Source: Utricularia gibba
Lineage: Eukaryota; Streptophyta; Magnoliopsida; Lamiales; Lentibulariaceae
Assembly (NCBI GenBank): GCA_002189035.1
Contig: NEEC01000021.1
Coordinates: 992,001-1,056,000, forward strand
Direction: 5' to 3'
Length of the DNA stretch: 64,000 bases
The notes under the pieces are model-generated. The model did not search any database. It saw nothing but the letters and a program-made list of their open reading frames with translations, and was not told the origin of the DNA. Both the position numbers and the translations under genes were made by a program. Positions 23,868 through 36,720 of the stretch are shown here, piece by piece (within the stretch, counting starts at the first letter, position 1; every line of letters begins with the position of its first letter).

Positions 23868-25265
23868 ATGCAAAAAATGGGATCTTTGAGGAAAGCGCTT
23901 TCTCCCGCGGTGACTAGGGTTTTCACCGGCAATCGCTCTGTTCTTCAGAGGTATCGAATTACAGGAACTGTGGCCCCGGATTCGAAATTGTTTGATTGCT
24001 GAGAAGTTTTGGTTTTGTTTTGACAAACTCTGGATGCAGGCCTGGTTTTAATCAAGTTTGCCGTTATTTCTCGTCGAACGGGAGCACCCCATCTCCTGAT
24101 ATTGATTTCTCGAATGAAGAAAGTAAAAGACGCCTCGTTAACAGGTCTACCATTGCTGGGTTTCCTTTGGGGGGTTTATTTGATTGTTTGGAATTACCGT
24201 TTTTCGTTCTCCTGTTGTAATTCCGAGGAGATTTTGTAGGCTTTTGTATCGGAGTAAACAAAGGGGATACCTTGAGCTGGACCTGATCTTGGGGAGATGG
24301 GCAGATGAAAATATTCATTCTATGGATGAAACCGGGATCAAGTCCCTAAGTCATGTGCTGGACCAGGTAAAAATGGTGTGATTTCGATGTAAAAAACTGG
24401 AAGTTACCGAGTTTCAAAGCTTCTTGCGTTCCATATGTGTTCCCTGGGGTAGTATGTTAGATGGCAAAGATGCACAAGCTCATGAGATGGGATCATCAGA
24501 GGGAGTGTTTATCCCTCGAGATGACCGTGAGCATTGCAGAACGTAAATGTGAAATCAACCGCTTCAAGCTCATGCCTAAGGAGTATGAGCTCCGATTAGC
24601 TTTTGATGTTTCCCTAGTCTTCCAGTGAAATCTGATTAATGTTCTGGAAATGCCATATTCATTATGTTCTCCATCTGTTTTATGTTTGCATGATGATGAC
24701 TTTGTGATGCTTCTTTGTAACGCCACCATAAAATCTTTCTGTTAAGCCATGTATCCACTTTCCTACGTTTGGTTAAGCGAGATATCAAGTAGCACAGCTT
24801 CTTCGCCGTTTGGAACTTGTTGAGTTCTTGCAGTGACTGATTACAGAGTGTTTCTAAAACTGGAGCAATCCCTTTTGTCTGCACAATGCACATTCATTTT
24901 GCTTGATTTTGCAGACTGAGGGCTTTCTTCAGCCAATTTCGTTGCCTTATTACTAAAAGTTGTTCCATTCCTCAGGAAAATCCAGATCTGTGGACGTGGT
25001 TGACAGGTCAAGAGCAGCCCCCTGAGTCTGTGAGCACAAATCCTGTATGATCCCAACCTTGAAAACATTGCATCCACACACCCGGTTCTTCCCACTTAAA
25101 AACAGTTGTCTTCAACAGGTTTTCCTGGCGCTGCGAGGAACTGTTGCTACTAGCCTCGACAATCATGCTGCACCAGAAACTCGTGCAACATCTGGCCAGC
25201 CATGGGTGAGAGGCTGGGATGATTACAAGAAAGGCCGTGACGGACCAATCGCCGGCAACCAGTAG
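23868..25265 (+). CDS. SDHAF2: Succinate dehydrogenase assembly factor 2, mitochondrial
   Basis: Needed for covalent FAD attachment to the SDH flavoprotein in the mitochondrial matrix. Five exons: 23868-23950, 24040-24144, 24240-24366, 24976-25044, 25119-25265; 176 residues, phases consistent. The N-terminus (MGSLRKALSPAVTRVF) is Arg/Ser-rich, as in a mitochondrial presequence. The SDHAF2/Sdh5 core is RRLVNRLLYRSKQRGYLELD followed by LILGRWADEN, then ENPDLWTWLTGQEQPPE. The plant-type tail is ATSGQPWVRGWDDYKKGRD. Two possible starts, 23868 and 23877, are in frame. The gene is intact and lies 3' of FRIGIDA on the same strand. Confidence 0.95.
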
Positions 25266-25490
25266 AATGCTCCATGAACGTTAAACTATATACATAAATT
25301 CTCCTTGGTAGCTGGTGCAAGCACCACACACTGTGTATCTGGAACCAGTATGTGGAAACCCCACCATGAGAAATAAAAAACTCCTGAGAAAACAGTGAAC
25401 CTCACCATGCATTGTTTGTCTTGTGTAAAGTGAGCATGATGAGAATCATTGAATGCAACCATATGGAGCGATGGAGTAATTTGGCAGAAT

Positions 25491-26396
25491 ACCCATACGC
25501 AAAATGGGGATTTACTGAATACCTCGTTTTCCCAAACCTTTTAGAAATGCCCCTATTTCAGTTATTCTTTTGCTAAATACCCCTTTTTAGAAAGATAAAC
25601 AAATAAACAAATAAATATATATATTATACATATTAAAATAATTAGCTATATATTATCAAAGTACATTTATATAAGCATTTACTTTAAATAATATTTTGAT
25701 TTAATTTATTTATATTTTTAGTTAAATTTGTTTTATACAACCATAAAAATATTTTTTAATAACTTAATGAAAATATTTTTTATTTTATTATTATATTTCA
25801 ATAATAAGTAATATCACATGAATAAATTTTTTAATCAATATATAATGTTTAATAATTTTATACTATATGATCCAAATATCATAAAAAAACATTAAATTGT
25901 TTTCTGGATACTATTCACCATATTTTGTTTCACTGCATATTTTTTATAACAACATTATATAAATACAATTCATATGTAAATTTATTACTAATTAGATTAT
26001 TGTGTTCAGTGATCAAAAAAATATATTATAAGTGTTCAAGTGATGATGCATTCAAAAACATTAGTATAACATTATACTATATATTTGTTATAGGTATAAA
26101 TTACGATTATAGTTAAGACATGTTTTTGTAAAAATATTTTTGTAATAAAAATTTAATTTTGATTTTACAATTTGTAAAGTATTGAATTAATTTGAAATCA
26201 AAATTGAATTTAAAATTAAATAGATAAAAATGTGCATTTAAAACAGATGGAAAGTATATTTTTAGATTAAAATAGATAAAAAGTTGCATTAATTATATAA
26301 AAAATAATAAAAAATCAAAAAAGAGGTATTTGAACAATACTTTTAGAACCCTGGGTATTCATCAAATCTGGTTTTTAGGGTGGGGCATTCCACCAA
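25491..26396. mobile_element. Possible terminal-inverted-repeat element (MITE-like)
   Basis: The left end starts TTGGCAGAATACCC and the right end, read on the other strand, starts TTGGTGGAATGCCCC. Inside both ends are matching blocks such as TTTACTGAATACC against TTTGATGAATACC, and AAATACCCCTTTTT against AAATACCTCTTTTT. The arms are imperfect over about 90-100 bp. The roughly 720-bp interior is extremely AT-rich and non-coding. No target-site duplication is obvious. Confidence 0.5.
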
Positions 26397-26399
26397 CGA

Positions 26400-27100
26400 G
26401 CCCTGGAGCCATGTGATTGATCTGCAAACTGTGCAGCTCTGGCTGTAAAGTTTGACAGAGGGACTACCCGAATGGGTAGAGTTTACATGATTGGTTTCTT
26501 CCTCCCCTTCATCAATGTATATGATGTCTGCTCTTCTGCAGCTTCTGTGACTTATCCTCAACGTGAGGTAACAACTCACCCCAAAACTCAATCTTGGGAT
26601 TTGCTGGTGTTTGAGCATAAAAAGGAATAAAAAAAGCCTATGAGTCATCGACAGCAGCTCACTAACCAACCCTTTTATTGCCACATGCTGCAAGGCGGCC
26701 ATTAAATTCTCACCAAACTACTGATTAGTTAGAACTCATCCCTGTAGGGAGATAACGCCAACAACCGTACGACTAGACATCTTCCTTCTACTGGTAGTAA
26801 TGATAACTGAGTATATGTAAGGTTATCGCCATTCTTTCATGTTTCTGTCTGTACGAAAACTGAACAGAGTTGTTCAGCTGAATACATGCTCGAAAACAAC
26901 ATAGAGTATAAGACAGCGAGCGCATTTGAAATGAAAAAGGACAGAATCATGTTATCGGTGTAATGGGATGAGTTCTGTGGCAAGGGGGCACCGAATTGAA
27001 GGCGCCCACCTACCTACTCAACTCTCCACAACAGGCTTATTAAAATCGGCAATCAACTTCATTCCCTTGTCTGCGTTTGAGAAAAAAAAGCAGAAACGTT
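26400..27100. other. Intergenic, no supported gene
   Basis: A minus-strand open frame of 119 codons (26343-26702) resembles nothing I know and overlaps the right arm of the repeat element. The last few hundred bases are the likely SEC14-gene promoter and 5' UTR. Confidence 0.5.
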
Positions 27101-27123
27101 TCTTCTCTGAAAATCCCAAGAAA

Positions 27124-29345
27124 ATGGCGCAGCAGGTGGAGGAGGAGAAGCAGAAGCTTTGCCTCCTACGAAGAAACCTCAAGGATCTCTCTTCCCAGGT
27201 ACTCGCCGTCCCCTAACACCTTCTCCATTCATATGGGAGGGAAGATGATGATACTTCTGCCGACAGAAATATGTTAGAAGCAGAAGCTCTGGTTCATGTT
27301 TTACAACACTGTAATAATAATATTTTCATTTCAACACATGACGCATGATACCTTAATAAAAAATCATTTTACAAAATTTTATTAGAATAATTTAACAAAT
27401 AATATATTCAAAATTATTTATACTTATAAATATATATTTAAATTTATTTTCATTTACCTTATATATTTAAACTAGTTATAAAACAAAAAATTAGTGCTAA
27501 ATTTTGTTGTATATAAAATCGAAATTGATTTACAGAAATTATCTTATTTTTTAAAAATTTTGAAAACCATTTAAATTTTTGGTTTTAATAATTTGATATA
27601 TTTTTTTGTAATGTTGAAATTTAAAGATTAAATTCCCTTTATATTGATTTATTTATTTAGACATAAATATATGTCTAAACCCTTTATAATTTTCAAGATA
27701 TTTGTATTTGTAAAGTAATCTAATCTTCATTACTCATATATAAAACAATATAACGCATATTCTTATTTTATTAATTATTTCTATTTTTTATTGTAAAAAA
27801 TAGAAATATAATATAAAATTGAAATGACACTAAATTATATAACAATCATTCTCAACATAATTGTTAAATAGTATTATACAATAATTTTTTATTTTTCTTT
27901 TTTTTTTTTTATCTGGACATCACAATGATCCAGCAGCCGCTAGAAGACACGACCCTGCTGAGGTTCCTTCGTGCCCGAGACCTGAATGTGGAGAAAGCCA
28001 CAGAGATGTACACCAAATACATGACATGGCGATCATCTTTCGTCCCCGACGGATCCATCTCAGCGTCGCAAGTCCCAAACCAGATAGCCCAGGACAAGAT
28101 GTTCATCCAGGGGAAAGACAAGTGCGGTCGCCCCATTGCAGTCGTCCTCGGCTCCAGACACTTCTCTTGCAAGAACGGGGTCGAGGAGTTCAAACGTACG
28201 TTGTCCTCTCGGCTCCTCCTCACTTGTCTGTTTTGAGCTGATTTGAATGGGGTTTTCAGGGTACCTGGTTTTCGCCCTCGACAAGCTCTGCTCAAGGTGC
28301 TTATGATTTGTTTCGAGTGTTGGGGTGTTTGGGTCTCCTGTGTGAGGGTCTGATAGTCTGTGTGCGAGTCCAGGGCTTCTGAGGAAGAAGGGAAGTTCAC
28401 CATTATTGGAGATCTTGAAGGATTCAGCTACAGAAACAGTGATGTTCGTGGATACTTGGCTGCTATTTCCCTTCTGCAGGTACACTTTTTTCTCCAAAAT
28501 ATTTGTTAAATATTGAGAGAGTAAGTTATTCCACACAATAAAATTTATACATTTACATGAATTAAATTTGCATGTTATTCAGAATTTGTTACGTTGAAAT
28601 GCTTATTTTATAATAAACCATTTGAATCCTAAGAGTAACATGCTATTAAAAATACCTTTAGAAAATTAATAGTTAATCTTTCTTGTTTTAGTGTTATTTT
28701 TCCTGCTCCTCTTTGTGGGAGGGCAGGGGAAAATTGATCCACTCTCAGGTTTGATGCTTGAAGTTTGTTACCATTAAAATGTACTTTATAATGAATCATT
28801 TGAATCATAGGAATAATAGATAACATTATTAATTGATATTTCTTATTTTCATATTCTTTTTACTGCTCATTATTTGTGGGAGGGGAGGGGAGAACCAGTC
28901 TAACTAGAGTACTGAAAAAAATCATTTTTTTTCGATATTTGGATGTCTAGCGTCATAATCTCGTATTTTTTTTATCACATCAAACACTGAAATCTGAATC
29001 CATATGCCATATTTCAATGCTTCATCCATGTTCCATGGCAGGAATTCTACCCAGAAAGACTGGGGAGAGTGTTCGTCGTGCATGCACCTTCCATATTCAT
29101 GGCACTGTGGAAGATTATATGCCCGCTGATCGACAAGAACACCAGGAAAAAAGTGCTATCTCTGAACACGAACTCTTCATATGCATCCAATAACACGTTT
29201 CTCATTGTTTTGTAATCCTTTTGCGCAGATCGTGTTCGTGGAGAACAGCAAACTGCTCGCCACTCTGCTCCAGGACATCGATGAAGAAGAGCTTCCGCAG
29301 CTTTATGGAGGCAGCTTGAAACTAGTCCCAGCTCAGAATTGCTAG
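27124..29345 (+). CDS. SEC14/CRAL-TRIO phosphatidylinositol-transfer-like protein
   Basis: Cytosolic lipid-binding protein of the single-domain plant Sec14 group. Exons: 27124-27198, 27937-28195 (acceptor could be 3 nt earlier, still in frame), 28260-28296, 28374-28479, 29042-29152, 29229-29345; 234 residues, phases consistent. The CRAL-TRIO N-lobe gives LLRFLRARDLNVEKATEMY. The lipid-binding domain includes GKDKCGRPIAVVLG, YLVFALDKLCSR, IIGDLEGFSYRNSDVRGY, YPERLGRVFVVHAP, KIVFVENSKLLATLL and LPQLYGGSL. Intron 1 (27199-27936) is AT-rich and ends in a T-rich tract. The gene ends at LVPAQNC without a GOLD or nodulin extension. Intact. Confidence 0.93.
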
Positions 29346-31260
29346 TTCCCCTCCCACTTTTGCTTTTTCCACGCCCTTTCAGAGTGATTCTAAGTTTGGG
29401 AGATTTATGCATGCTTGTATTATATAAAATATAATTATCTTTAATATTATAAAACTGTCTCGTAAATAATAATTGAGATCGTTATTATTTAAAAGTTTTA
29501 GGATGAAATGAAAAAAATATATTCAAATTTTTTCTCGAAACTTTTTTTTTTAAATTTATTCAAAAATTCAAGTTTTAAATGAAGTAAAAAAATCGAAATT
29601 TTTAGGAAAATTACTAAAGCTGCCACCTTCGCCCCAAAATAGGGTTCAATGGGGCCCGGCCGCATTAACAAAGAAGATCCAATCAATAATTGACACGTTG
29701 TCCCCACACAGTGTACGTCATCCCAGAGCTCCAGCACGGGGCTGCTGTCAAATTTTGATTTAGTTTTTATTAAACGAAATAAAAATTGATTTTTTTATTA
29801 ATATGCATTAATAATTGTGATTTCTAAATTTTTAAATAGAAATATAAATTACTAGTAAAACCATATTCGATAATAGCTATATTTTTTAATAAATATTTTT
29901 TTTATAAAACATATATACCAAGTATTTTTTTTTATATTTGATAATGTTTACAAATATGCATATATTGACAACTACGTTTATTTTCTAGATCAAGTATATT
30001 TTTCAAAATTTTCATTTTACGTAAATTATAATAATGAAGCGATGTTCGATTATTTTTTCTATTTGTATAGGAAACATAATATTATTTTAAACGTACATTT
30101 GTTAAAATTATATAATAAGCAAAATTTCAATTTAATAACGTGATAATCATAATTACACTACCGAAGGTAGAAGAAGTGCTTTTAAAGAGTGGTAAAAACA
30201 TTGCAAATGTTGAAGACGATGGGAATGGAGGAATTGTTGGTGTTCTGAGCATGAAAGGGAAATTTCAATTCTGAAAGGGGTCAGTACGGATGAACACAGC
30301 AGCCATAAATACTTGGTAGTCATCACTTGCATCAGAATTCAATTCACCCCAAAAGGTAACGATTTTACATCTTTTGCAATCTTCTAGGTTCAACTCTTTC
30401 TTCGTACTTGTGCTGCTCTCACATTGCAAAGGAATAGTAGTTGTTGGATCATTTAAGCATTCGCACAGACCCCATCCCTCTTCGCCCAGAGCATAAAATA
30501 AGCCAAAGTTTCTTACAGATAGGGAGTGCCAGCAACTTACCACTGTGCATGCAGGTAGGTATTCGATGATATGCCTAAACGAATTCCAGGGCAGTTTTGT
30601 CTTTCTAGTTTGGTGTCGGCAAAAGCTCCTACTTTGCTGCATTGGATAATCTTATAATTTGATAGCTATGGTTGGCTTTTTCTTCCCCCTCAATCTCTGC
30701 GTTGCCCAAACTGTTTGTTCCTCATTTGAAGATTAACCACCGGGGAGTATGTAAAAGCCCTGGTTTTTATGTGATAACCATTATCAAATTTTGGATTCTC
30801 TGAACTTGTGGAATGTGGGTGTAAGAATTTTAAGGAGTGTGGCCCTGATTTAGCCCTCAGATGAAGATGTATTTCCTGTTTGAGGATCCTCCATGTTTCC
30901 AACTTTCACAGGGGAACAAGTGTGATTTACTTATACTGGTAAACTGCAGAAACAAGTTTTAATATTTTTTGTTACAGCAGTTTATGTCTATTGTTATCTT
31001 ACATGAATGAATATTGCAGAAGGACAGGTGTCTTAAAACCATAGTTCAATCCACTGAGACAGCTTTCAGCTGAAGGCTGGGACCCCTCTACAGAGGGCAA
31101 ATGCAACAGTGGGGTGGTACATTGTTCTGAGCATGCTATTCCAAAAGCACATTGGCATTCAGTTATGCTTTGCAGATAGTTTTCCAATCAAAAGATCTTT
31201 TCAATATTAATAAATAAATGAATCTATTTTGAATTCTAATGACTTTTTCTGGGAAAATAG
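29346..31260. other. Intergenic region upstream of LEAFY
   Basis: The first 800 bases are AT-rich; 30150-31260 is more mixed and is the likely LEAFY promoter. Minus-strand open frames at 30265-30642 and 30690-30902 have no recognisable family and are not called. Confidence 0.5.
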
Positions 31261-31377
31261 CAACATAAGAAAATGTTGACAAGCTTTAAATGCAGAACTC
31301 TCACTCAACACCAGCCCTACTCCTCCAAGTGTCAAAACAAGCAGCTCTTGACTCTCTGTGCCATAGTTCGAAAACAA

Positions 31378-33287
31378 ATGGATCCTGATGCTTTCTCTTC
31401 CAATTTGTTCAAATGGGACCCAAGAACTGGTCTCCCGGGTACAAACAGGCTGCTTGAGCCGGTGGTGCCAATGGTTGCCCCGCCTCAGGTAGCATACTCC
31501 ATCAGGCCGAGAGAGCTTGGGGGTTGGAGGAGCTTTTTCAAGCTTATGGGATCAGATACTTCACTGCTGCTAAAATTGCAGAGCTTGGCTTCACTGTGAA
31601 CACTCTGTTAGATATGAGGGATGAGGAGCTTGATGAAATGATGAACAGCCTTTGCCAAATTTTCAGGTGGGATCTCCTTGTTGGCGAGAGATACGGCATC
31701 AAAGCAGCCGTTAGGGCAGAAAGGCGACGCCTTGATGAGGAGGAGGCACGGCGGCGCCACCTCCTCTCCGGTGACACTATCCATGCCCTTGATGCGTTGT
31801 CGCAAGAAGGTCAGCGTTTTCGTGGCAGTAAATTTCATCTCTTCGCACCAGAAACACATTCAATCATAAATAACTCTACTATTTACAGCACTGTTTTCTT
31901 GCTAGCTTATAGTAATCAAATTATGCATATCTTACTATATTGTACATTTTCTGATGCTTTTCCTTAAATTCTGGAAGTAGGGCTATCAGAGGAACCAGTG
32001 CAACAGGAGAAGGAGGCAGCAGGAAGCGGCAGCGGTGGAATGTGGGAGATGATGGCGGTGCCTAGCGGAAGTAGGAAGCATCAGCAGCAGCAGCGGCGTA
32101 AGAACTACAAGGGTCGTTCCAGAATGGCTTCAGTTGAGGACGATGACGACAACGATGATGAGACTGAAGGTGCCGATGATGACGACAACTGCGGCGGATG
32201 CGAACGGCAGAGGGAGCATCCTTTCATCGTCACCGAGCCTGGTGAAGTAGCTCGTGGGAAGAAGAATGGCCTAGACTACCTCTTCCATCTCTACGAGCAG
32301 TGCCGCGAATTCTTGATCCAAGTTCAGAACCTTGCCAAGGAAAGAGGCGAAAAATGTCCCACCAAGGTTAGCTTCCTTCTACCTTTCCCCTTCAATCCCA
32401 GTCCTTACCTTTTCTTGAGGATCCAGTTTACTTGCACTTCTAGTTTAACATAGGTTGATTTGTAACATTTCAACAAACCGTAGGACATGACAACACACTT
32501 TGCTTCTTGCTGATTCTACTAGATTCGGAACAAGAACTAAATCATTATGCCTAGCAGATATCACAATCTTGCACACACCCTCTGGTTAGTATGAATAGTT
32601 TCATTGTAGTAGGTAGTTGTCACGGTCAACCAGTGAGATTTGCAAAGGAAAGTAAAAGAGCCATAGAGAGCAATGATGGCTTGTGTGTATCAGTAGGCCT
32701 GTTGTTATTGGAGGTGTCATCAGGTGAGCTCGACAGCTCAGTTCAGAATTCTCGGCCTGACTGAAGAAAGTCCCTAGGGGCCCAAAAAATCAATGTCCTT
32801 GTAGCTTTGTCTGTTTCCACTAGGGCTCCCAAACCCTAATCCTCTGTACCACAGTTTCACCTTTATTCTTCCTTGTGTGTCCTCACTAAATCATGGGAAT
32901 CTTTTTCAGGTCACCAACCAGGTTTTCAGATATGCAAAGAAAGCAGGGGCCAACTACATCAACAAGCCTAAGATGCGCCATTATGTTCACTGCTATGCTC
33001 TCCATTGCTTGGATGAAGATACATCTGATGCACTGAGGCGCGCCTTTAAGGAGCGCGGTGAGAACGTGGGTGCCTGGCGCCAGGCTTGCTACAAGCCCCT
33101 TGTTGCTATTGCTGCTCCTCAGGGGTGGGATATTGACGCCATCTTTAATGCTCATCCGCGTCTTGCTATATGGTATGTCCCGACGAAGCTCCGGCAGCTT
33201 TGCCATGCTGAGAGAAGCGCCGCCGCCGCGGCCGCCGCCTCCGCTGCAAGCTCCGTTACAGGTGTTGCACATATGCACCCCTTTTGA
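31378..33287 (+). CDS. LFY: LEAFY/FLORICAULA floral meristem identity factor, with a one-base frame break
   Basis: Nuclear transcription factor specifying floral meristems. Exons: 31378-31809, 31981-32366, 32910-33287, the canonical LFY three-exon structure; restored length 398 residues. It starts [20 protein letters not shown]. The SAM-like oligomerisation domain (about 47-125) has [20 protein letters not shown] and [16 protein letters not shown]. An acidic Asp/Glu linker follows. The helix-turn-helix DNA-binding domain (about 230-385) is almost invariant: [59 protein letters not shown] poly-Ala stretch precedes the C-terminus. The frame breaks in the G run 31519-31523: five G are present where six keep ELGGLEELF in frame. 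For an essential, usually single-copy gene this is almost surely a sequence error. Confidence 0.96.
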
Positions 33288-33289
33288 GG

Positions 33290-35370
33290 GACTGGAAGTG
33301 GGGTGGATGGCTGGATGGGTGTCGTGTTTGCTCTATGTTATGGATGGTCTATTTTTCAGTGGTGTTGTCCAGTCAACTACTTTTTTTCGGGAAAAAAAAT
33401 GAAGTTTTAAGTTTTATCTAAATTTAGGGTTTTCGAAAAAAAATTCTCTATATCAAAACAAAATATTTTGTAATTTCGATTATTGGGTTTAGTCCGTAAT
33501 CCGAAATTTTACCAAATTTGGAACATGGCCATAAGACTTGAAATTCTTGCCCTTAGTATCATCATATACAAAATATGGAGTTGCAAGTCGAATTGGGCTT
33601 TTGATAAAAAGACGTATGGGCCGGCTCGTTAATGCGAAAGGTGGGGCAACTGGGAGGCCCAAACCAATACCGTGCCTGGCCCAACTAATCACATAAACGG
33701 ACAAAAAGCGGTAGGTTCAATTAATCTATTTTTTTTTAAAAAATATCAACTCGCATTATCGCCTTTTTTTTAGTAATTAAATCCCACGACTGGGATATTT
33801 GTCTTTTTCTATTATGAGAAATCCAAATAGTAAACAATACCAACAAGTCACGCCATCCAACAACGTGAAGACAAAATAAATCACGACAATTATTAAAAAA
33901 ATACGGTTCTTTTTTTATGGAAAAATTTTGAAAATCGAAATATATTTTGATCGATTTTGTTAATTAATTTCGGATTCATTGGTATTTTTTTAAATAGTTA
34001 TTTTAAGTTATTTTTATCAAATAAAATTTATAAATAATTGAGAATGGAAGGTAGAAATAACTCCAAGCAATTCAAGTTAGTGAAGGATAAGGATATTTCA
34101 ACAACTTGGCAAGAAGAAAAATATGTCCCAACAAACTCCTAAGTTTGATGATTTGTTTAAAATTTACGTTACTATCATTTAAAATAAGACAAAGTTTATA
34201 AATTTAGACTTAAAATGCGTTTTGTAAATATATGTAGATTCTATTTAGTCGAAAATTATTTTTAGAAAATTAATTCTAATAAAATAGAATTTGAGTGTTT
34301 TCAACTTTTTTTTAAAAAAATATGTTTAGATTTCTAGTTTTTTAGAATAAAAATCATTAGTATTTGGTAATAAAATTAATTTTATAATATTTTTTGAAAA
34401 TCAAAATTGTGTTGCCCTATTTGGTTTGTAATATAGAAAATAAGGTTTCTATAGTTCTTTAATGATAAGAGGTACCTTTAAATTAATGTTTTTTATTTTG
34501 AAAAAAAATCATTTATTTGATAATAAAATTAATTATTAAATATTTTTAAAAGCAAAATTATTTATTATGGATAGATTCCTATAGAAATAGTTGAATTATA
34601 ATTTAAAATCAATTTTTTAAAAAAATATATTCAAAATAAACCTTCAGTTTTTCCTTAAATCGTCTACCAAACACTATCTAGATTATTTGTGTTTCGTTTC
34701 CATTTCATTCCATTTTACCGAATACGATCTATGAATAATTGTTATATACATGAATCGAAAAACGGAACGAATGAATCGATTAAGAAGTAAGTTAGCAAAC
34801 ATATGAATCAATTCAAAATGGGAACTTGTAATAAAAGGATGTAATTTAGGGCATTTTGTATATGGCATGATATATTTTTTATTTTATTATTTGTGAATTA
34901 AAAGGATAAAAAAACAAAAAAAGGACGCCATGGTGAACTTTTGTGGTGGAGGCGATGAATGGATAAGATCTGACCGCATGCCGTGTTGTCGATGACGTCC
35001 GTTCAGTGGACTTGGCAACGGATGGAATTCTATCGATCGCCATTAAAGGCGTTTTTCAAGCTCTCTCCGAATAAGCAAAAGGTGTTCGTTTGGATAAGGA
35101 CCCACGACGCTTCCACTGCTCCGAGCAGTCAGTATTTATCCGATTATTGATTCGGTGGCTGAATCCCCATCTTCTCCGTTTCTGTGCCGATTTCAATTGC
35201 GTGCTCCCGGGAGTTCTCGGTTGATTATATCCTCTCCCTGGTTCTTAGGGTTCTTCGGTTGTCGATAAATTGGAAGGATAGAGTACAGGAATCGGAATCA
35301 TTAATCTAACGCTGACTGAAATTTTGCTGGCTCTTGCGAATCGGGACCTCGTTCTCTTTAATCCCTAGAC
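33290..35370. other. AT-rich intergenic DNA
   Basis: LEAFY 3' UTR followed by about 1.5 kb of AT-rich sequence with no gene seen; 34920-35457 is the likely DnaJ8 promoter and 5' UTR. Confidence 0.6.
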
Positions 35371-35457
35371 GGGTTGTTGAATTCGCGTCTTCTCGTTTGT
35401 GGGTTTTCGTTTTCTGGGCGTTGTTCATCGGAAACTTGGGTTTTTGTGACGAAAAAA

Positions 35458-36065
35458 ATGGCTGCTTCTGCGGGGTGTTTCTCTACGTCAAACGCTTTTG
35501 TTCAGTTTGTTGATTCTTCCATTGGAGGAAGAAGAAAAAGAAACAGTGACAAGAAAAAGAGGTCCAGAGTTTCTTCCGCCTTCACCGATCCTTACAAGAC
35601 TCTGAGTATTACTCCTGGCGCCTCAGAATCCGAGGTCAAGAAGGCCTTCAGAAAGCTCGCTCTCCAGGTTCCCCACCTTCTCCCTTTCCCTCTTTCACGC
35701 CAATGACTGAGACTGTGGACTTACGTGAGCCTTTTGTTGTGTCCATGCAGTATCACCCTGACGTCTGCAGAGGAAGCAACTGCTGCGTCCAGTTCAGCAA
35801 AATCAACGAAGCATACGATGTGAGTTTCCCTCTGCTCCACAAGAAACACATCAATCACCATGGCTGACGACACTTGATGATGCAGGTTGTGATGAGGAAC
35901 CTGAGAGGTGAACCGAGCTCGGATGAGGCGTGGGCATGCGACCCGGACGTGGACGAGCCGATGCGGGGGATGGATGACCCGAATTGGGAGCTGTGGGAGG
36001 AGTGGATGGGGTGGGAGGGAGCTGGGATCAGAGACTATTCCTCCCACATCAACCCCTACATCTAA
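35458..36065 (+). CDS. J8: Chaperone protein DnaJ 8, chloroplast
   Basis: Small plastid J-domain protein that stimulates Hsp70. Exons: 35458-35667, 35751-35819, 35886-36065; 152 residues, all in phase 0. The N-terminal 40 residues ([17 protein letters not shown], then [14 protein letters not shown]) are a Ser/basic transit peptide. The J domain, about 45-100, has [20 protein letters not shown], the catalytic HPD motif (YHPDVC) at the start of exon 2, and [11 protein letters not shown]. The acidic, Trp-rich tail ([15 protein letters not shown], then SSHINPYI) is the hallmark of the J8 group. The upstream ATG at 35374 is not in a targeting context. Intact. Confidence 0.94.
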
Positions 36066-36369
36066 TCTTCGATGATCTGATGATCATGTTGCTGCTGTAC
36101 ATAGAACAGGAGCTGCTGCTGCTGCTCCCTGTCGTGTTGTAGATGTTAGATTAAGCTCATCCAACTGGTCCACTTCGAGTGTCCGTGTTGAAGGACACTC
36201 AGCTGATGTTAATCAAGGACTCAATTCCAACCTATTAATCCAACACATCCCATGCTCAGAATTAGAGTTTAATCGGTTCGAAACAGAAGTATTCGCATGG
36301 GTTCGGTTATGATTTCGATTCGGTTCGACATATTTGAAATTTCGCAATTAGATAGCCATAGTTGATTAG

Positions 36370-36720
36370 TGCGAAAGTGATGGAGCTGACGGTTTGAAAA
36401 AATATTTAAAATTAGAAAAATATTTTTTTATTTTTAGAATTATTTTTAAATATCTTTAATAATAGTTACGGGAGTATAAAAAATTCTTTAAAAAAATAAG
36501 ACATTTTGTTAACACTCACAACGATTCATGTATATGTTTTAGAATTAATCTCTAAAAAAATCAAAATTGAAACGATTCCAATTTCGATTCGATTCAAGAT
36601 TTACAAATCATTTTGAAACCAAAATTGATAATGAATTGCGGTTTATGAACCAACAATTCGAAAAAAAAAAGTTCGATTCTGAACTGTGAAACCGGTCACA
36701 ACTCTACTCATTATAATTAC
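36370..36720. repeat. Dispersed repeat, family 2, copy B
   Basis: Related to 13840-14170 through the ordered blocks ATTCATGT, ATTAATCTCTAAAAAA and TTCGATTCGATTCAAGATTTA. It lies between the DnaJ8 and WRKY genes. Confidence 0.45.

Noticed and set aside
26343-26702. 119-codon minus-strand frame
   Set aside because: Overlaps the arm of the inverted-repeat element and resembles no protein I know.
30265-30642. Minus-strand frame upstream of LEAFY
   Set aside because: No family match; composition fits promoter DNA.
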